Shown in pieces: positions 51,140 through 60,429 of a stretch of 62,000 bases of DNA. How positions within the stretch are numbered: position 1 is the stretch's first letter; every line of letters begins with the position of its first letter. Origin of the DNA: Mesostigma viride (taxonomy: Eukaryota > Streptophyta > Mesostigmatophyceae > Mesostigmatales > Mesostigmataceae); assembly GCA_009746045.1 (NCBI GenBank), contig RPFO01000084.1, positions 700,176-762,175 of the forward strand, in the 5' to 3' direction. Below the pieces are notes generated by a model. The model ran no database searches, had not been told where the DNA came from, and was given only the letters and a program-made list of their open reading frames with translations. The position numbers and the translations under genes are program-made.

Positions 51140-52412
51140 CCCGCCGGGGGCACGCCCGGTGTGTCCACTGTCGTCAGTCCGGCTGGTGTCTTCCCTGCAG
51201 CTGCGTTCATGAAAAACAACAAACGACCTACGCGGGTATACTACACTGTGCCGACTGGATGGGTCTGCATGCGAGCTTAAACGATCAGGGGAACTAAGGC
51301 TTGGCTTCACTCCGTCTCCCTTGAGGGGATCGAGCGTGGGGGCCGCATGCATTCCTGCACGCCCTCCCCATGAACCCTTTGTTCACGCTGGTTCCGGCCC
51401 TTTTAATACGCCATCGCCTTCCGCCACCAGCTGTTTGCCCCGCAACCTCTCATCACGGCAGGTGCGTCCTGCGGCAGCTGCGGGCTTGCTCTCGATACTA
51501 CTGGGATCGACGCACTAGTAACATCGCGTGCATGGGTGGCCAGCAGAACCAGATTTGGTTCCTCTATCTCCATATACTGCTCTCCTCCGGGTGGTGTCAG
51601 TGCCATGGTTCGGCCGGTCTTTCCCCACGTACTCGACCACCATATAAAGTCGGTGCGATCGAGGACGCGGATGGGGCCGCCCTCTACTCACCCAACCACC
51701 GCCCCGACATTGCCGTGCTTGACTACGATGGGCAGGTTTGCCACCTGCATGCTCATATCGATGTCTCCGTGGCTCGGCCGCTCAGACTCCGGTCGCCACA
51801 TCCTCCCGGCGGCTGTGGACATTGCCGGCCGGCGCTGCAGCCGCTGTGGCTGATCGAGCGCGACAAGTTTCCCTCCTTATTAACGGCAATGTGGGGCCCC
51901 ACCGGGTCATCCCCTTTAATGTCCTCGAAGAGTTCGGGGCCATGGGCCCCAAAACGGCCGAGTTTTTCCACGAGTGCTGCCAGCGCCGTGAAGACCGCCT
52001 CGACCTAGAGGGTCAGACCGCCCCGTGGTCTGCCCGCACGTGGTCCTCGTATTGGCGGCAGCGCCTGTCACTCGCCCAGCTCACTCGCCCCGTGCCGTGG
52101 CTGATGTGTTACATGTATTGCTCCGCCGCACCCGGGCCAACTTTGTCGCGACCCATGCGGTCTAGATCCCTCCCAGGCGGCAGGGGCCTGCATGGTGGGC
52201 CGGCAGCGATGTTGCTGTGTGTCGTAGTTTTGTGATGTAGTTATAGTTGTACCTTGTGCAGCTGGCGTGATCAGCCTCTGGATGTCCATGTCAGATTACA
52301 CTTTAAATTTAATTGCTCCCTGGGGTTAATATCTTCAGGGTTCTTCTTCTTTTCGGGGTTTTCCTTATGTTGCATGCCAATATCACCTCCGCGGTTTATC
52401 ATTCTCAATGAA
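51140..52412 (+). mobile_element. LINE family B copy B2, right part
   Basis: Continues exactly where 22654 stopped (GCCGGGGGCACGCCCGGTGT) and runs through the CCHC and endonuclease to the family B 3' end CATTCTCAATGA at about 52412. Compared with copy B4 it has at least a dozen 2-6 bp insertions that create palindromes: TCGA at 51330 and 51507, ATGCAT at 51347, GCCGGC duplication at 51824, TACATGTA near 52110. The ORF is destroyed. Confidence 0.85.
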
Positions 52413-52419
52413 TATATAT

Positions 52420-52879
52420 TAAAAATATAATTACTTACAGCAGAGTGAAATCACTCAAACCAAAGCAAACGCCCAGCTATAAACCTATATACAGAGCCAT
52501 GTCAAAGCTCTATACTACGATAAGACCAATGGAAACGCCTAACGGGAGGAACCTAATAGCCCTGCTGCACCGCAAAATCAGCCCGCGTACGGCGGAGCAT
52601 GATGTCAGCCATGGCCCGAGTCAGCGCCACCGACAAGCGCTGACGCCAATATGACGTCCAGGTCCGCGCCGACCATGGGGCCCGCTGGCCCTCCAGGTCC
52701 AGCCGGTCCTCCCGGAGCCGGCAACACTCCTTGAAGAAGGCGGAGGTCAGCCCTGGGCCCCATGGCCCCAAACTCCTCCAGGACAAAGGGCACCACACGA
52801 TGGTGCCCGACGTCGCCGTAGGCCAGGAGCTTGGCCCGCTCCGCCCGGTCCGCCGTGTAACCTGCCGTGAGGGAGGCCC
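52420..52879 (-). mobile_element. LINE family A, truncated copy A6
   Basis: 3' tail directly abuts the 3' end of B2 at an ATATATAT. Truncated at GGGAGGCCC next to another ATATATATAT at 52880-52889. Shares the CAGCCCTGGG insertion with copy A3. Confidence 0.85.
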
Positions 52880-52893
52880 ATATATATATTCAT

Positions 52894-53010
52894 AGTATAG
52901 AGTTCATAGTGTAGTATAGAGCTTTGACATGGCTCTGTATATAGGTTTATAGCTGGGCGTTTGCTTTGGTTTGAGTGATTTCACTCTGCTGTAAGTAATT
53001 ATATTTTTAA
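52894..53010 (+). mobile_element. LINE family A, 3' UTR-only copy
   Basis: Only the 3' UTR (TAGTATAGAGCTTTGACATG to TTTTTAA) preceded by about 18 bases of filler (AGTATAGAGTTCATAGTG). Target duplication TATATATTCAT at 52883-52893 and 53011-53021. It shows that the 3' UTR alone is enough of an insertion product to be recognised. Confidence 0.8.
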
Positions 53011-53226
53011 TATATATTCATTGAGAATGATAGATTACGGAGGTGAGATAGGCATGCAACATAAGGAAAAACCCGATAACTGGGAGAATAACCCTGAAGA
53101 AATTAATAGTAATCTGACACAGACATCCAAGGATCACGCCAGCGGCACAAGGTACAACTAACTATACATCACAAAACTACACGCAGCAACAGCGCTGCCG
53201 GCCCACCATGCAGGCCTGGAAGGGAT

Positions 53227-56200
53227 CTAGACCGCATGGGTCGCGACAAAGTCGGCCCGGGTGCGGCGGAATAACACATCAGCCACGGTGCGAGTGAGGG
53301 CGAGTGACAGACGCTGCCGCCAATACGAGGACCACGTGCGGGCCGACCACGGGGCGGTCTGACCCTCGAGGTCGAGGCGGTCTTCACGGCGCTGGCAGCA
53401 CTCGTGGAAAAACTCCGCTGTCTTGGGGCCCATGGCCCCGAACTCCTCAAGGACAAAGGGGATGACCCGGTGGGGCCCCACATTGCCGTAGGAGGCAAAC
53501 TTGTCGCGCTCAGCCACAGCGGCAGCAGCGCCGGCATCCACAGCCGCCCGGAGGATGTGGCGACCGGAAAGCGGCCGAGCCACGGAGACATCGATGAGCA
53601 GGTGGCAACCCTGCCCGTCGTAGTCAAGCACGGTAATGTCGGGGCGGTGGTTGGGTGAGTAGAGGGCGGCCCCATCCGCGTCCTCGCACTTGATGGTGGA
53701 GTGGGGAAAGACCGACCGAACCATGGCACACACCACCCGGAGGAGAGCGGTATGGAGATAGAGGAACCAGTTCTGGTTCTGCTGGCCACCCATGCACGCG
53801 ATGTAGTGCGTCCCAGTAGTATCCAGAGCAAGCCCGCAGCTGCCGCAGGACGCACCCGCCGTGATGAGAGGTTGCGGGGCAAAGAGCTGGTGGCGGAGAG
53901 CGATGGCGTAAAGGGCCGGAACCAGTGTGAACAAAGGGCTCATGGGGAGGGCGCGCAGGAATGCGGACCCCACGCTCCCCTCAAGGGAAACGGAGTGAAG
54001 CCAAGCCTTCCCCTGATCGTTCAAGCTCGCATGCAGACCCATCCAGTCGGCACAGTGTAGTATACCCGCGTAGGTCTTTTGTTGTTTTTCATGAACGCAG
54101 GCAGGGAAGACACTAGGACTGACGACAGTGGACACGCCGGGCGTGCCCCGGGGCAGGCGACGGTGGACGGCCTGAGCGGGGCGGACGAGGTCGCAAGCCT
54201 GCTGGATCCCGAGGTAAGAATCCTGCACAGCCTGCACAAAGGGGAAGGGGGATGGGGTGACCAAGTCGGGAATGGCGCTGACGGCGCTGGGGACCAACCG
54301 GCGGATCTCCGCCCAGGCCTGAGCAACAGAGCCAAGGAAGGCGGCGGGGGCGAGGCGGGCGGCGCGGGTGAGCCCACACCCGCCCATGCGGCAGGGGAGG
54401 GTGGCCAAGCGCATGGAGTGAGCTGGCAGGCTAGGGCCGGGGAGGAGCACCTGCAAGGCGGCCTGAATGCGCTCGTCATGGCCTTCCGCGGCAAGCCGCA
54501 CCAAGTGGGGGGGAGCGCCACGGAGCCAGTGAACCACCCGCGGGTGGGCGCAAAACCACAGGAGGAGCCCTTTGGTCTGGGGGTCCTTGAGGCGCGCCCA
54601 AGTCTCGAGGACATGGGTGCGCTGTTCCACGGTGGCCCGGAGCTCCTCTTCGACGTAGTCAGGGTCACCCACAGGGACGCCCAGGCACGAGAAACCACGC
54701 GCCCGCGCCAATGCCCCCGGGATAGCCGCGGGGAAGCCAGAGCAGTCCCCCTGGGGCGAAAAGACTGCACACTTGGGGAGGGTGAGCCGAAGGTTGATGG
54801 CCGCCATGGCCACTTCAAGGGCAGCCAGGGCGGCAACCACAGCGTCGGCCGGGCCAAGGGCATGGATATCGTCCATATAGGCGAGGAGCACGACATCCGG
54901 GTGCGCAGCGTGGACACCTTGGAGAGCCTTGTGCAGCGGGGCAGACAGGTAAAAGGGGCCGAGGGGGTCACCTTGCTGGGTTCCCGTGCGGGAAGCGATG
55001 TCGGCGAACGTCCCATCCTCCATGAGGAAGGAGAGTTGAGTGGGTTCGCCGTAGCAGGCTGCTGTCCACGCAAGAAGGTCAGGGAACGCCTCGCCGACGG
55101 CCTCAAAGATGCTAGCCTTGGTGACAGCATTGAACGCATTGTGGCAATCCACCTTCAGCGCCACATGGGTCGGATGCGTCTCGAGGTAGGCCTGAACTGT
55201 GTGCACGATGATGTCGCTGCCCCCTTTGGTGGCGACGCCAAGCTGGGCCGCGACGGACTCCTCAGTATCACTCCGGTTGGGGCAGAAGTAGGCGCGAAAC
55301 TCGGGGGCCTTTTGGCGACAAATGACCTTACTCACCAGCTTGCGTAGGACCTCGCCGCAAGCAATGGGACGAACGCGGCCAGCAGGCGGGGGGACGTCGT
55401 CTTTCAGGAGGGCAATGAGGCGTGCCCCAGCCAGCCAAGGGCGCGCCGCGGGGGCCAGGGACCCCGCGGCCAAGTCGGCGGCAGCCTCAAAGAGTGCGGT
55501 CGCCCCGCCATGGCCCGCCATCACGGAGAGGTGCTCGTAGCGCCAGCCTGAGGGGCCGGTGGAGGAGGCGTTCGGCAGATCCTTCAGCACAGCCGTGAAG
55601 ATGTCCAGGTCCAGGACAATAGGCGGGGGCGGGGGGGTGGCCGGGGCGGGCACCGCAAAGGCCGGTTCGTCGGGGTGAAGGTCGCGCAAAGCCTGCAGGG
55701 TCGGGGGAGTGGAGGGAGCCAACGCGGTCAGTTCAAGCTTTTGCATGGCCCGGCTCAATTCACCTACCTTCACCAACCGCATGACGTCAGCTTCCACCCG
55801 GGCAAAGGAGGCGGCCCCCGACACCCGGGTGGAGGCCGGAGGCTGCAGCGCCCACAGCCCTTCCCAATCCCCGAGGAGGAACCGCCGGCAGCGAGCGATG
55901 ACCGCACCCTGTACGCCACGCACGCCCCGCTCCAACGGCGCTAAGAGGAGCCGGGGGGTGACGAGAAACAGCTTGTGGCCGAGTTCGTCGAGAGGGTGAC
56001 TATGCATCCGGGCCAGGGAAAGCAGGGCGCAGCGCGTAAACAAGCTCCGGGCGCGGTGAGGGACGTCCGGGAGCGTCATGCAAGGGTTGCGCGCACAGGC
56101 GGCAAAAGGGAGCGTGGCCAGGAATGCCCAGCCTGCCGAGAGGTCCCCCGGATCGCTCGTACCCTGCGATGCCGGTGGAGGGGCAGGGGCCGACCGAGGG

Positions 56201-57147
56201 GCCGCCCCGGACCGGGAGGCCGGTGCGGCCGCCGGGCCGCCGGGCAGGCCGTTCTGGGGGGTTTGGCGGCGGCACTGCCGCTCATGCTGGTACCGCCCGT
56301 GGATCGAAAAAATCCGCTGGCAATGGGCTGCCGGGCAGCGGTAGCAGTCCATGGCGCGCATGGCGGCCTCCGTGATGTGGGGGTGGGAAGCCCGAATGTG
56401 CACCAGCAACGAATTCCGGTTGGGCAGGCGCGCGCCACACGGGTCACCAAGGGGACCATCGACTTGGCAATAATGGAAGCCATCTGAGGGGGTGCGCCCA
56501 CCCGGTTGGGCCGGCCCGGGTCGAGAGGGGGAGGGGTCGGGAGCACCCTCAGCCAGAGGAACTACAGCTGCAGCGGAACCCAGGGCGGGGCCGGCCGCCG
56601 GGCGGTCAGCAGGGCTCGTGGCAGCCGAGGACAAGACCGGCGCGGGGACGGCCCCCACGGCCGGGAGGGGGGCGCTGGAGGAGGCAGCCAAGCCGGCGCG
56701 CGACCCACGACCACGCACAGGGGAGGCAGGTGTCGGGGCAGGCGCGTGGGACTGGCGGCGCACGGACACGGGCGAGGGCCCCAGCGGGAGAACGCCAGGA
56801 GGCAAGGGGGAAAGGACCGCGGCCCGGCAAAGGGGGCAGGTGGCGGAGGTCGCGTGCAAGCTCGTGGCGATGCAAGCTTGATGGAAGACGTGGCCGCAAG
56901 CAGGGAGGCGGCAGAGACCGTCACCAGGGCGAGGCAGGTCCAAGCAGATGGGGCAGGAGGGGCCGCTGGCAGTGACATCCACCAAGTGGGCCGGCCCGTA
57001 GTGGGCGGGCGCCGCGTCCCACCCCAGCTCCCAGCTCGGCAGTCGGGCGATCTCATCGGCGGAGAGAAGACGGCGGCGCGGACCAGCAGGGTGCCAGACA
57101 TGGGGGATGCCCGCAAGCTCGAGCACATCGTGCAAGATGGCGGGCAC
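53227..57147 (-). CDS. RING, zinc finger, RT and REL polyprotein of family B (C-terminal 1306 codons)
   Basis: Residues 65-107: RING-H2 (CPIC, CRLPACGHVFHQAC, CPLC). 227-255: C-x9-C-x12-H-x4-H finger (CQVDGPLGDPC ... HIRASH). 268-292: CYRCPAAHC with two His and a Cys. About 575-800: RT with motif A D667 (KVDCHNAFN), motif B QQGDPLGPF near 724, motif C YMDD 757-760. 921 onwards: MGGCGLTRAARLAPAAFL. CCHC C1101, C1104, H1114, C1118. Endonuclease RPD 1168-1170 and D1186 (LLIDVSVA). RING domains often act as ubiquitin ligases; that role here is only inference. The upstream part lies in 57162-58433. The listed start is a frame boundary, not a proven start codon. Confidence 0.9.
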   Translation of the reverse strand: MPAILHDVLELAGIPHVWHPAGPRRRLLSADEIARLPSWELGWDAAPAHYGPAHLVDVTASGPSCPICLDLPRPGDGLCRLPACGHVFHQACIATSLHATSATCPLCRAAVLSPLPPGVLPLGPSPVSVRRQSHAPAPTPASPVRGRGSRAGLAASSSAPLPAVGAVPAPVLSSAATSPADRPAAGPALGSAAAVVPLAEGAPDPSPSRPGPAQPGGRTPSDGFHYCQVDGPLGDPCGARLPNRNSLLVHIRASHPHITEAAMRAMDCYRCPAAHCQRIFSIHGRYQHERQCRRQTPQNGLPGGPAAAPASRSGAAPRSAPAPPPASQGTSDPGDLSAGWAFLATLPFAACARNPCMTLPDVPHRARSLFTRCALLSLARMHSHPLDELGHKLFLVTPRLLLAPLERGVRGVQGAVIARCRRFLLGDWEGLWALQPPASTRVSGAASFARVEADVMRLVKVGELSRAMQKLELTALAPSTPPTLQALRDLHPDEPAFAVPAPATPPPPPIVLDLDIFTAVLKDLPNASSTGPSGWRYEHLSVMAGHGGATALFEAAADLAAGSLAPAARPWLAGARLIALLKDDVPPPAGRVRPIACGEVLRKLVSKVICRQKAPEFRAYFCPNRSDTEESVAAQLGVATKGGSDIIVHTVQAYLETHPTHVALKVDCHNAFNAVTKASIFEAVGEAFPDLLAWTAACYGEPTQLSFLMEDGTFADIASRTGTQQGDPLGPFYLSAPLHKALQGVHAAHPDVVLLAYMDDIHALGPADAVVAALAALEVAMAAINLRLTLPKCAVFSPQGDCSGFPAAIPGALARARGFSCLGVPVGDPDYVEEELRATVEQRTHVLETWARLKDPQTKGLLLWFCAHPRVVHWLRGAPPHLVRLAAEGHDERIQAALQVLLPGPSLPAHSMRLATLPCRMGGCGLTRAARLAPAAFLGSVAQAWAEIRRLVPSAVSAIPDLVTPSPFPFVQAVQDSYLGIQQACDLVRPAQAVHRRLPRGTPGVSTVVSPSVFPACVHEKQQKTYAGILHCADWMGLHASLNDQGKAWLHSVSLEGSVGSAFLRALPMSPLFTLVPALYAIALRHQLFAPQPLITAGASCGSCGLALDTTGTHYIACMGGQQNQNWFLYLHTALLRVVCAMVRSVFPHSTIKCEDADGAALYSPNHRPDITVLDYDGQGCHLLIDVSVARPLSGRHILRAAVDAGAAAAVAERDKFASYGNVGPHRVIPFVLEEFGAMGPKTAEFFHECCQRREDRLDLEGQTAPWSARTWSSYWRQRLSLALTRTVADVLFRRTRADFVATHAV

Positions 57148-57161
57148 GGCCGCACCCGCGC

Positions 57162-58433
57162 TCAGCTCAAGAACACGCCCCCCCCCGCATCGTACAGAAC
57201 CAGGTCGCCGGCGTGCACGGTGACAGGAGCCCCGAAGTCAACGCGCAGGCGGGCGGCTTGCGCTGGGGTGACCGCCGTAGTCAAGCGCCCGTGGGCCTGC
57301 GCAACAAGGCCGGCCGAGCCGGGCCCGGCAGAGGCAAGAAACGTGTGCAGCTGAGGGCGATCGAGCAAGGCGTGGTCGGTGGCCCCCCCAGCGAGATATG
57401 TCGCACGGGCGGCCTGCTGGGCCTGCACGGCAAGCCCTGTAGCAAAGAGCACCACCGCCTGCGCCACTTGAGCGTCCAGATTCAGGAGCCATTCTTGGCG
57501 CACCGCGGGCAGGTGCCAAGGCAGGCGGCCGCCGGCATGGTAGTCCTCGAGGACAAACCCCCAAAGCGTGGAGGCAAGGACAGGGGGGGAGGCTGCCTGC
57601 AGCATGTGCCGGACACGAACCACAAGGGCACTAAATTCAGGGGGCCGTGGGAGCGTAGGAAACGCCGCGTGCAAGCCGACAGCGTCCAACAGCAAGGGGC
57701 AATACAGCCAAGAGAACGTGGCGTGCCGGAGCGCGCTGACGCCCGCAATGTTGGTGGGGGGCCAAACGGAGAAGTCGTGGGACCCAAGCGCGGCCGACCA
57801 GGGGCCCACCACAGGAGTCGCCGCAGGGTGTCCCACAGCCTCAGGGAGGAGAGCCGCCAGGGACCCCTCAAGCACAGGAGGACGCAGGTCAGTGGCCACC
57901 GCCGTGCTGGCCGGAGGTGGATCCCCAGAGCTAGGCGGGGCAGGGCCAGGGGACCCCGCGGAGGGGCCGGACGTGACGGCGCGGGGAGAGCGGGAGCACG
58001 GTGTGGAACCCTCCACGAGGTCCGCAAGGCCCAGGAGAGGGTCCAGCGAGGGGCTGCGGGAGGGGGCGCGGGCCGAATGGGATCCCGGGGTCGACACGGC
58101 CGCGCGTCGGGAGCCTAGGGACGGCCGAGGCGGGGCCACGCAATGAGGGCACGCCCAAGGACCCGGGGGAGGCAGCCGGAAGAGGGGCGGGACCAAGCAG
58201 CGCGTGTGCCAGCCGCATTGGCACGAATCACACACAAGGAGACGGGGGGCATCCTCACCACTGTGGCAGACCTCGCACACAAGCGAGAGTGGCACAGGGG
58301 CGCCACGACCGCCGTCGTCCAGGTCGCCCATCTCCTGCAGGTGCGCCGCGATGCGTAAGGACCGACGCGGCGCAGGGGCGCCACTAGGCAGCGCATCCCG
58401 CGCCCGGGAGGTGCGTCGTCGTGAAGGAGGCAT
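57162..58433 (-). CDS. PHD finger N-terminal part of the family B polyprotein
   Basis: 423 codons. Basic N-terminus (PPSRRRTSRARDALP, PRRSLRIAA) that could be a nuclear signal. PHD finger at 53-98 (LVCEVCHSGEDAPRLLVCDS, CQCGWHTRCL, WACPHC). After a Ser/Pro-rich linker comes a region conserved with family A (AALRHATFSWLYCPLLLDAVGLHAAFP; ASTLWGFVLEDYHAGGRLPW) of unknown fold. The frame is lost at the nine-C run 57178-57186 and the match to family A resumes in the 1306-codon frame, so one polyprotein of roughly 1,730 residues is likely. Confidence 0.8.
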   Translation of the reverse strand: MPPSRRRTSRARDALPSGAPAPRRSLRIAAHLQEMGDLDDGGRGAPVPLSLVCEVCHSGEDAPRLLVCDSCQCGWHTRCLVPPLFRLPPPGPWACPHCVAPPRPSLGSRRAAVSTPGSHSARAPSRSPSLDPLLGLADLVEGSTPCSRSPRAVTSGPSAGSPGPAPPSSGDPPPASTAVATDLRPPVLEGSLAALLPEAVGHPAATPVVGPWSAALGSHDFSVWPPTNIAGVSALRHATFSWLYCPLLLDAVGLHAAFPTLPRPPEFSALVVRVRHMLQAASPPVLASTLWGFVLEDYHAGGRLPWHLPAVRQEWLLNLDAQVAQAVVLFATGLAVQAQQAARATYLAGGATDHALLDRPQLHTFLASAGPGSAGLVAQAHGRLTTAVTPAQAARLRVDFGAPVTVHAGDLVLYDAGGGVFLS

Positions 58434-58557
58434 GGGGGAGGTGCGTAAAACAACGGAACCGGAAGCGCGGGGGGAGAGCGAGATGCGGACGCGGGGGTTT
58501 GGGGGGCGTGCCCCCCAAGCGGGGGGTTTGGGGGGCGGCAGCCCCCCAACGCGGGGC

Positions 58558-58963
58558 GGCCGCGGTGCCGCACCTCGGCGCAGGTTTTTTCAGCTGTGCA
58601 TGGAGAAAAAAACGTGTCTCAATCCAGGAACCCCCGTCGGTTCATCATGTCAGCCTAGAAAACTGGAGCGGTGGAGCCACAACTAACGGGAAAGCCGCAT
58701 TCAAATTCGCCTAGCCCACGGGTCACAATTGGCCGACAGGTAGATGCAGCCAGCCCCGGGCGTGTCGCAGACAGTAATCACTACCGTAGGCCGCGGTGCC
58801 GCACCTCGGCGCAGGTTTTTTCAGCTGTGCATGGAGAAAAAAACGTGTCTCAATCCAGGAACCCCCGTCGGTTCATCATGTCAGCCTAGAAAACTGGAGC
58901 GGTGGAGCCACAACTAACGGGAAAGCCGCATTCAAATTCGCCTAGCCCACGGGTCACAATTGG
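58558..58963 (-). repeat. 231-bp tandem monomers at the 5' end of LINE B4
   Basis: GGCCGCGGTGCCGCACCTCG starts at 58558 and again at 58789; the second unit stops after CACAATTGG at 58963, giving about 1.75 units. 58434-58557 between the monomers and the ORF is G-rich with CCCCCCAAC/GGGGGGTTTGGGG palindromic runs. Confidence 0.8.
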
Positions 58964-59148
58964 TGGAAGAAGATTGTCAAGGCTCACACGCCCGACCCTG
59001 TGGGCAAGCCACCTCCCCCCACCAAGAGGAGGAGGCGTTTTGATGAGTACCTAGGGTAGTTAGGATTTTTCTAGACTAGCTAGATTAGCGTTAGGTTAGT
59101 CCGATTACGCGGCTCTCTCCACTCCACCACCCATCAAGGAATATATAT
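58964..59148 (+). other. unassigned spacer with a short Lys/Arg-rich open frame
   Basis: 58964-59059 reads WKKIVKAHTPDPVGK then PPPPTKRRRRFDEYLG and a stop on the + strand. It could be the last exon of a host gene or of another element, or unexpressed 5' sequence of LINE B4. Nothing else is seen. The right border AGGAATATATAT is the target duplication of B5. Confidence 0.3.
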
Positions 59149-60417
59149 TCATTGAGAATGATAGATTACGGAGGTGAGATAGGCATGCAACATAAGGAAA
59201 AACCCGATAACTGGGAGAATAACCCTGAAGTAGTAATCTGACACGGACATCCAAGGATCACGCCAGCTGCACAAGGTACAACTAACTATACATCACAAAA
59301 CTACACGCAGCAACAGCGCTGCCGGCCCACCATGCAGGCCTGGAAGGGATCTAGACCGCATGGGTCGCGACAAAGTTGGCTCGGGTGCGGCGGAATGACA
59401 CTGATCAGCCACGGTGCGAGTGAGGGCGAGTGACAGGCGCTGCCGCCAATACGAGGACCACGTGCGAGCCGACCACGGGGCGGTCTGACCCTCGAGGTCG
59501 AGGCGGTCTTCACGGCGCTGGCAGCACTCGTGGAAAAACTCCGCTGTCTTGGGGCCCATGGCCCCGAACTCCTCAAGGACAAAGGGGATGACCCGGTGGG
59601 GCCCCACATTGCCGTAGGAGGCAAACTTGTCGCGCCGATCAGCCGCAGCGGCAGCAGCGCCGGCATCCACAGCCGCCCGGAGGATGTGGCGACCGGAGAG
59701 CGGCCGAGCCATGGAGACATCGATGAGCAGCTAGGTGGCAACCCTGCCTGTCGTAGTCAAGCTGCCACGGTAATGTCGGGGCGGTGGTTGGGTGAGTAGA
59801 GGGCGGCCCCATCCGCGTCCTCGCACTTGATGGTGGAGTGGGGAAAGACCGGCCGAACCATGGCACACACTACCCGGAGGAGAGCGGTATGGAGATAGAT
59901 AGAGGAACCAGTTCTGGTTCTGCTGGCCACCCATGCACGCGATGTAGTGCGTCCCAGTAGTATCCAGAGCAAGCCCGCAGCTGCCGCAGGACGCACCCGC
60001 CGTGATGAGAGGTTGCGGGGCAAAGAGCTGGTGGCGGAGAGCGATGGCGTAAAGGGCCGGAACCAGCGTGAACAAAGGGCTCATGGGGAGGGCGCGCAGG
60101 AATGCGGCCCCCACGCTCCCCAGCTCAAGGGAAACGGAGTGAAGCCAAGCCTTCCCCTGATCGTTCAAGCTCGCATGCAGACCCATCCAGTCGGCACAGT
60201 GTAGTATACCCGCGTAGGTCTTTTGTTGTTTTTCATGAACGCAGGCAGGCCGGGAAGACACTAGGAGTGACGACAGTGGACACGCCGGGCGTGCCCCGGG
60301 GCAGGCGACGGTGGATGGCCTGACTAGCGGGGCGGACGAGGTCGCAAGCCTGCTGGATCCCGAGGTAAGAATCCTGCACAGCTAGCCTGCACAAAGGGGA
60401 AGGGGGATGGGGTGACC
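59149..60417 (-). mobile_element. LINE family B, truncated and scarred copy B5
   Basis: 12-bp target duplication AGGAATATATAT at 59137-59148 and 60418-60429. Extends from the 3' end back to the region encoding the post-RT segment. Insertions relative to B4: CTAG at 59731-59734 and 60382-60385, GATA near 59896, GCCG near 60248, AGC near 60121. Several fall at the same sites as in B1. Confidence 0.9.
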
Positions 60418-60429
60418 AGGAATATATAT

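Larger units (their letters stand above)
53018..58963 (-). mobile_element. LINE family B, full-length copy B4 (PHD, RING, RT, REL)
   Basis: 3' end TCATTCTCAATGA at 53018 beside TATATAT. Coding region 58433-53227, with a single frame break at a nine-C run (57178-57186). 5' monomers of 231 bp reach 58963. This is the best preserved LINE here. If the C-run is an assembly error it is potentially active. The 5' border is not proven: 58964-59136 may still belong to it. Confidence 0.85.

Noticed and set aside
52100-52120. TACATGTA as a Tc1/mariner excision footprint
   Set aside because: A single match; most inserted palindromes in the window do not involve a TA target, so a mariner footprint cannot explain the general signal.
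53227-57147. RING and PHD frames as host ubiquitin ligase or chromatin genes
   Set aside because: The same domains occur in the same place in two LINE families, in continuous or near-continuous frame with RT and endonuclease, and between element-specific 5' and 3' ends.
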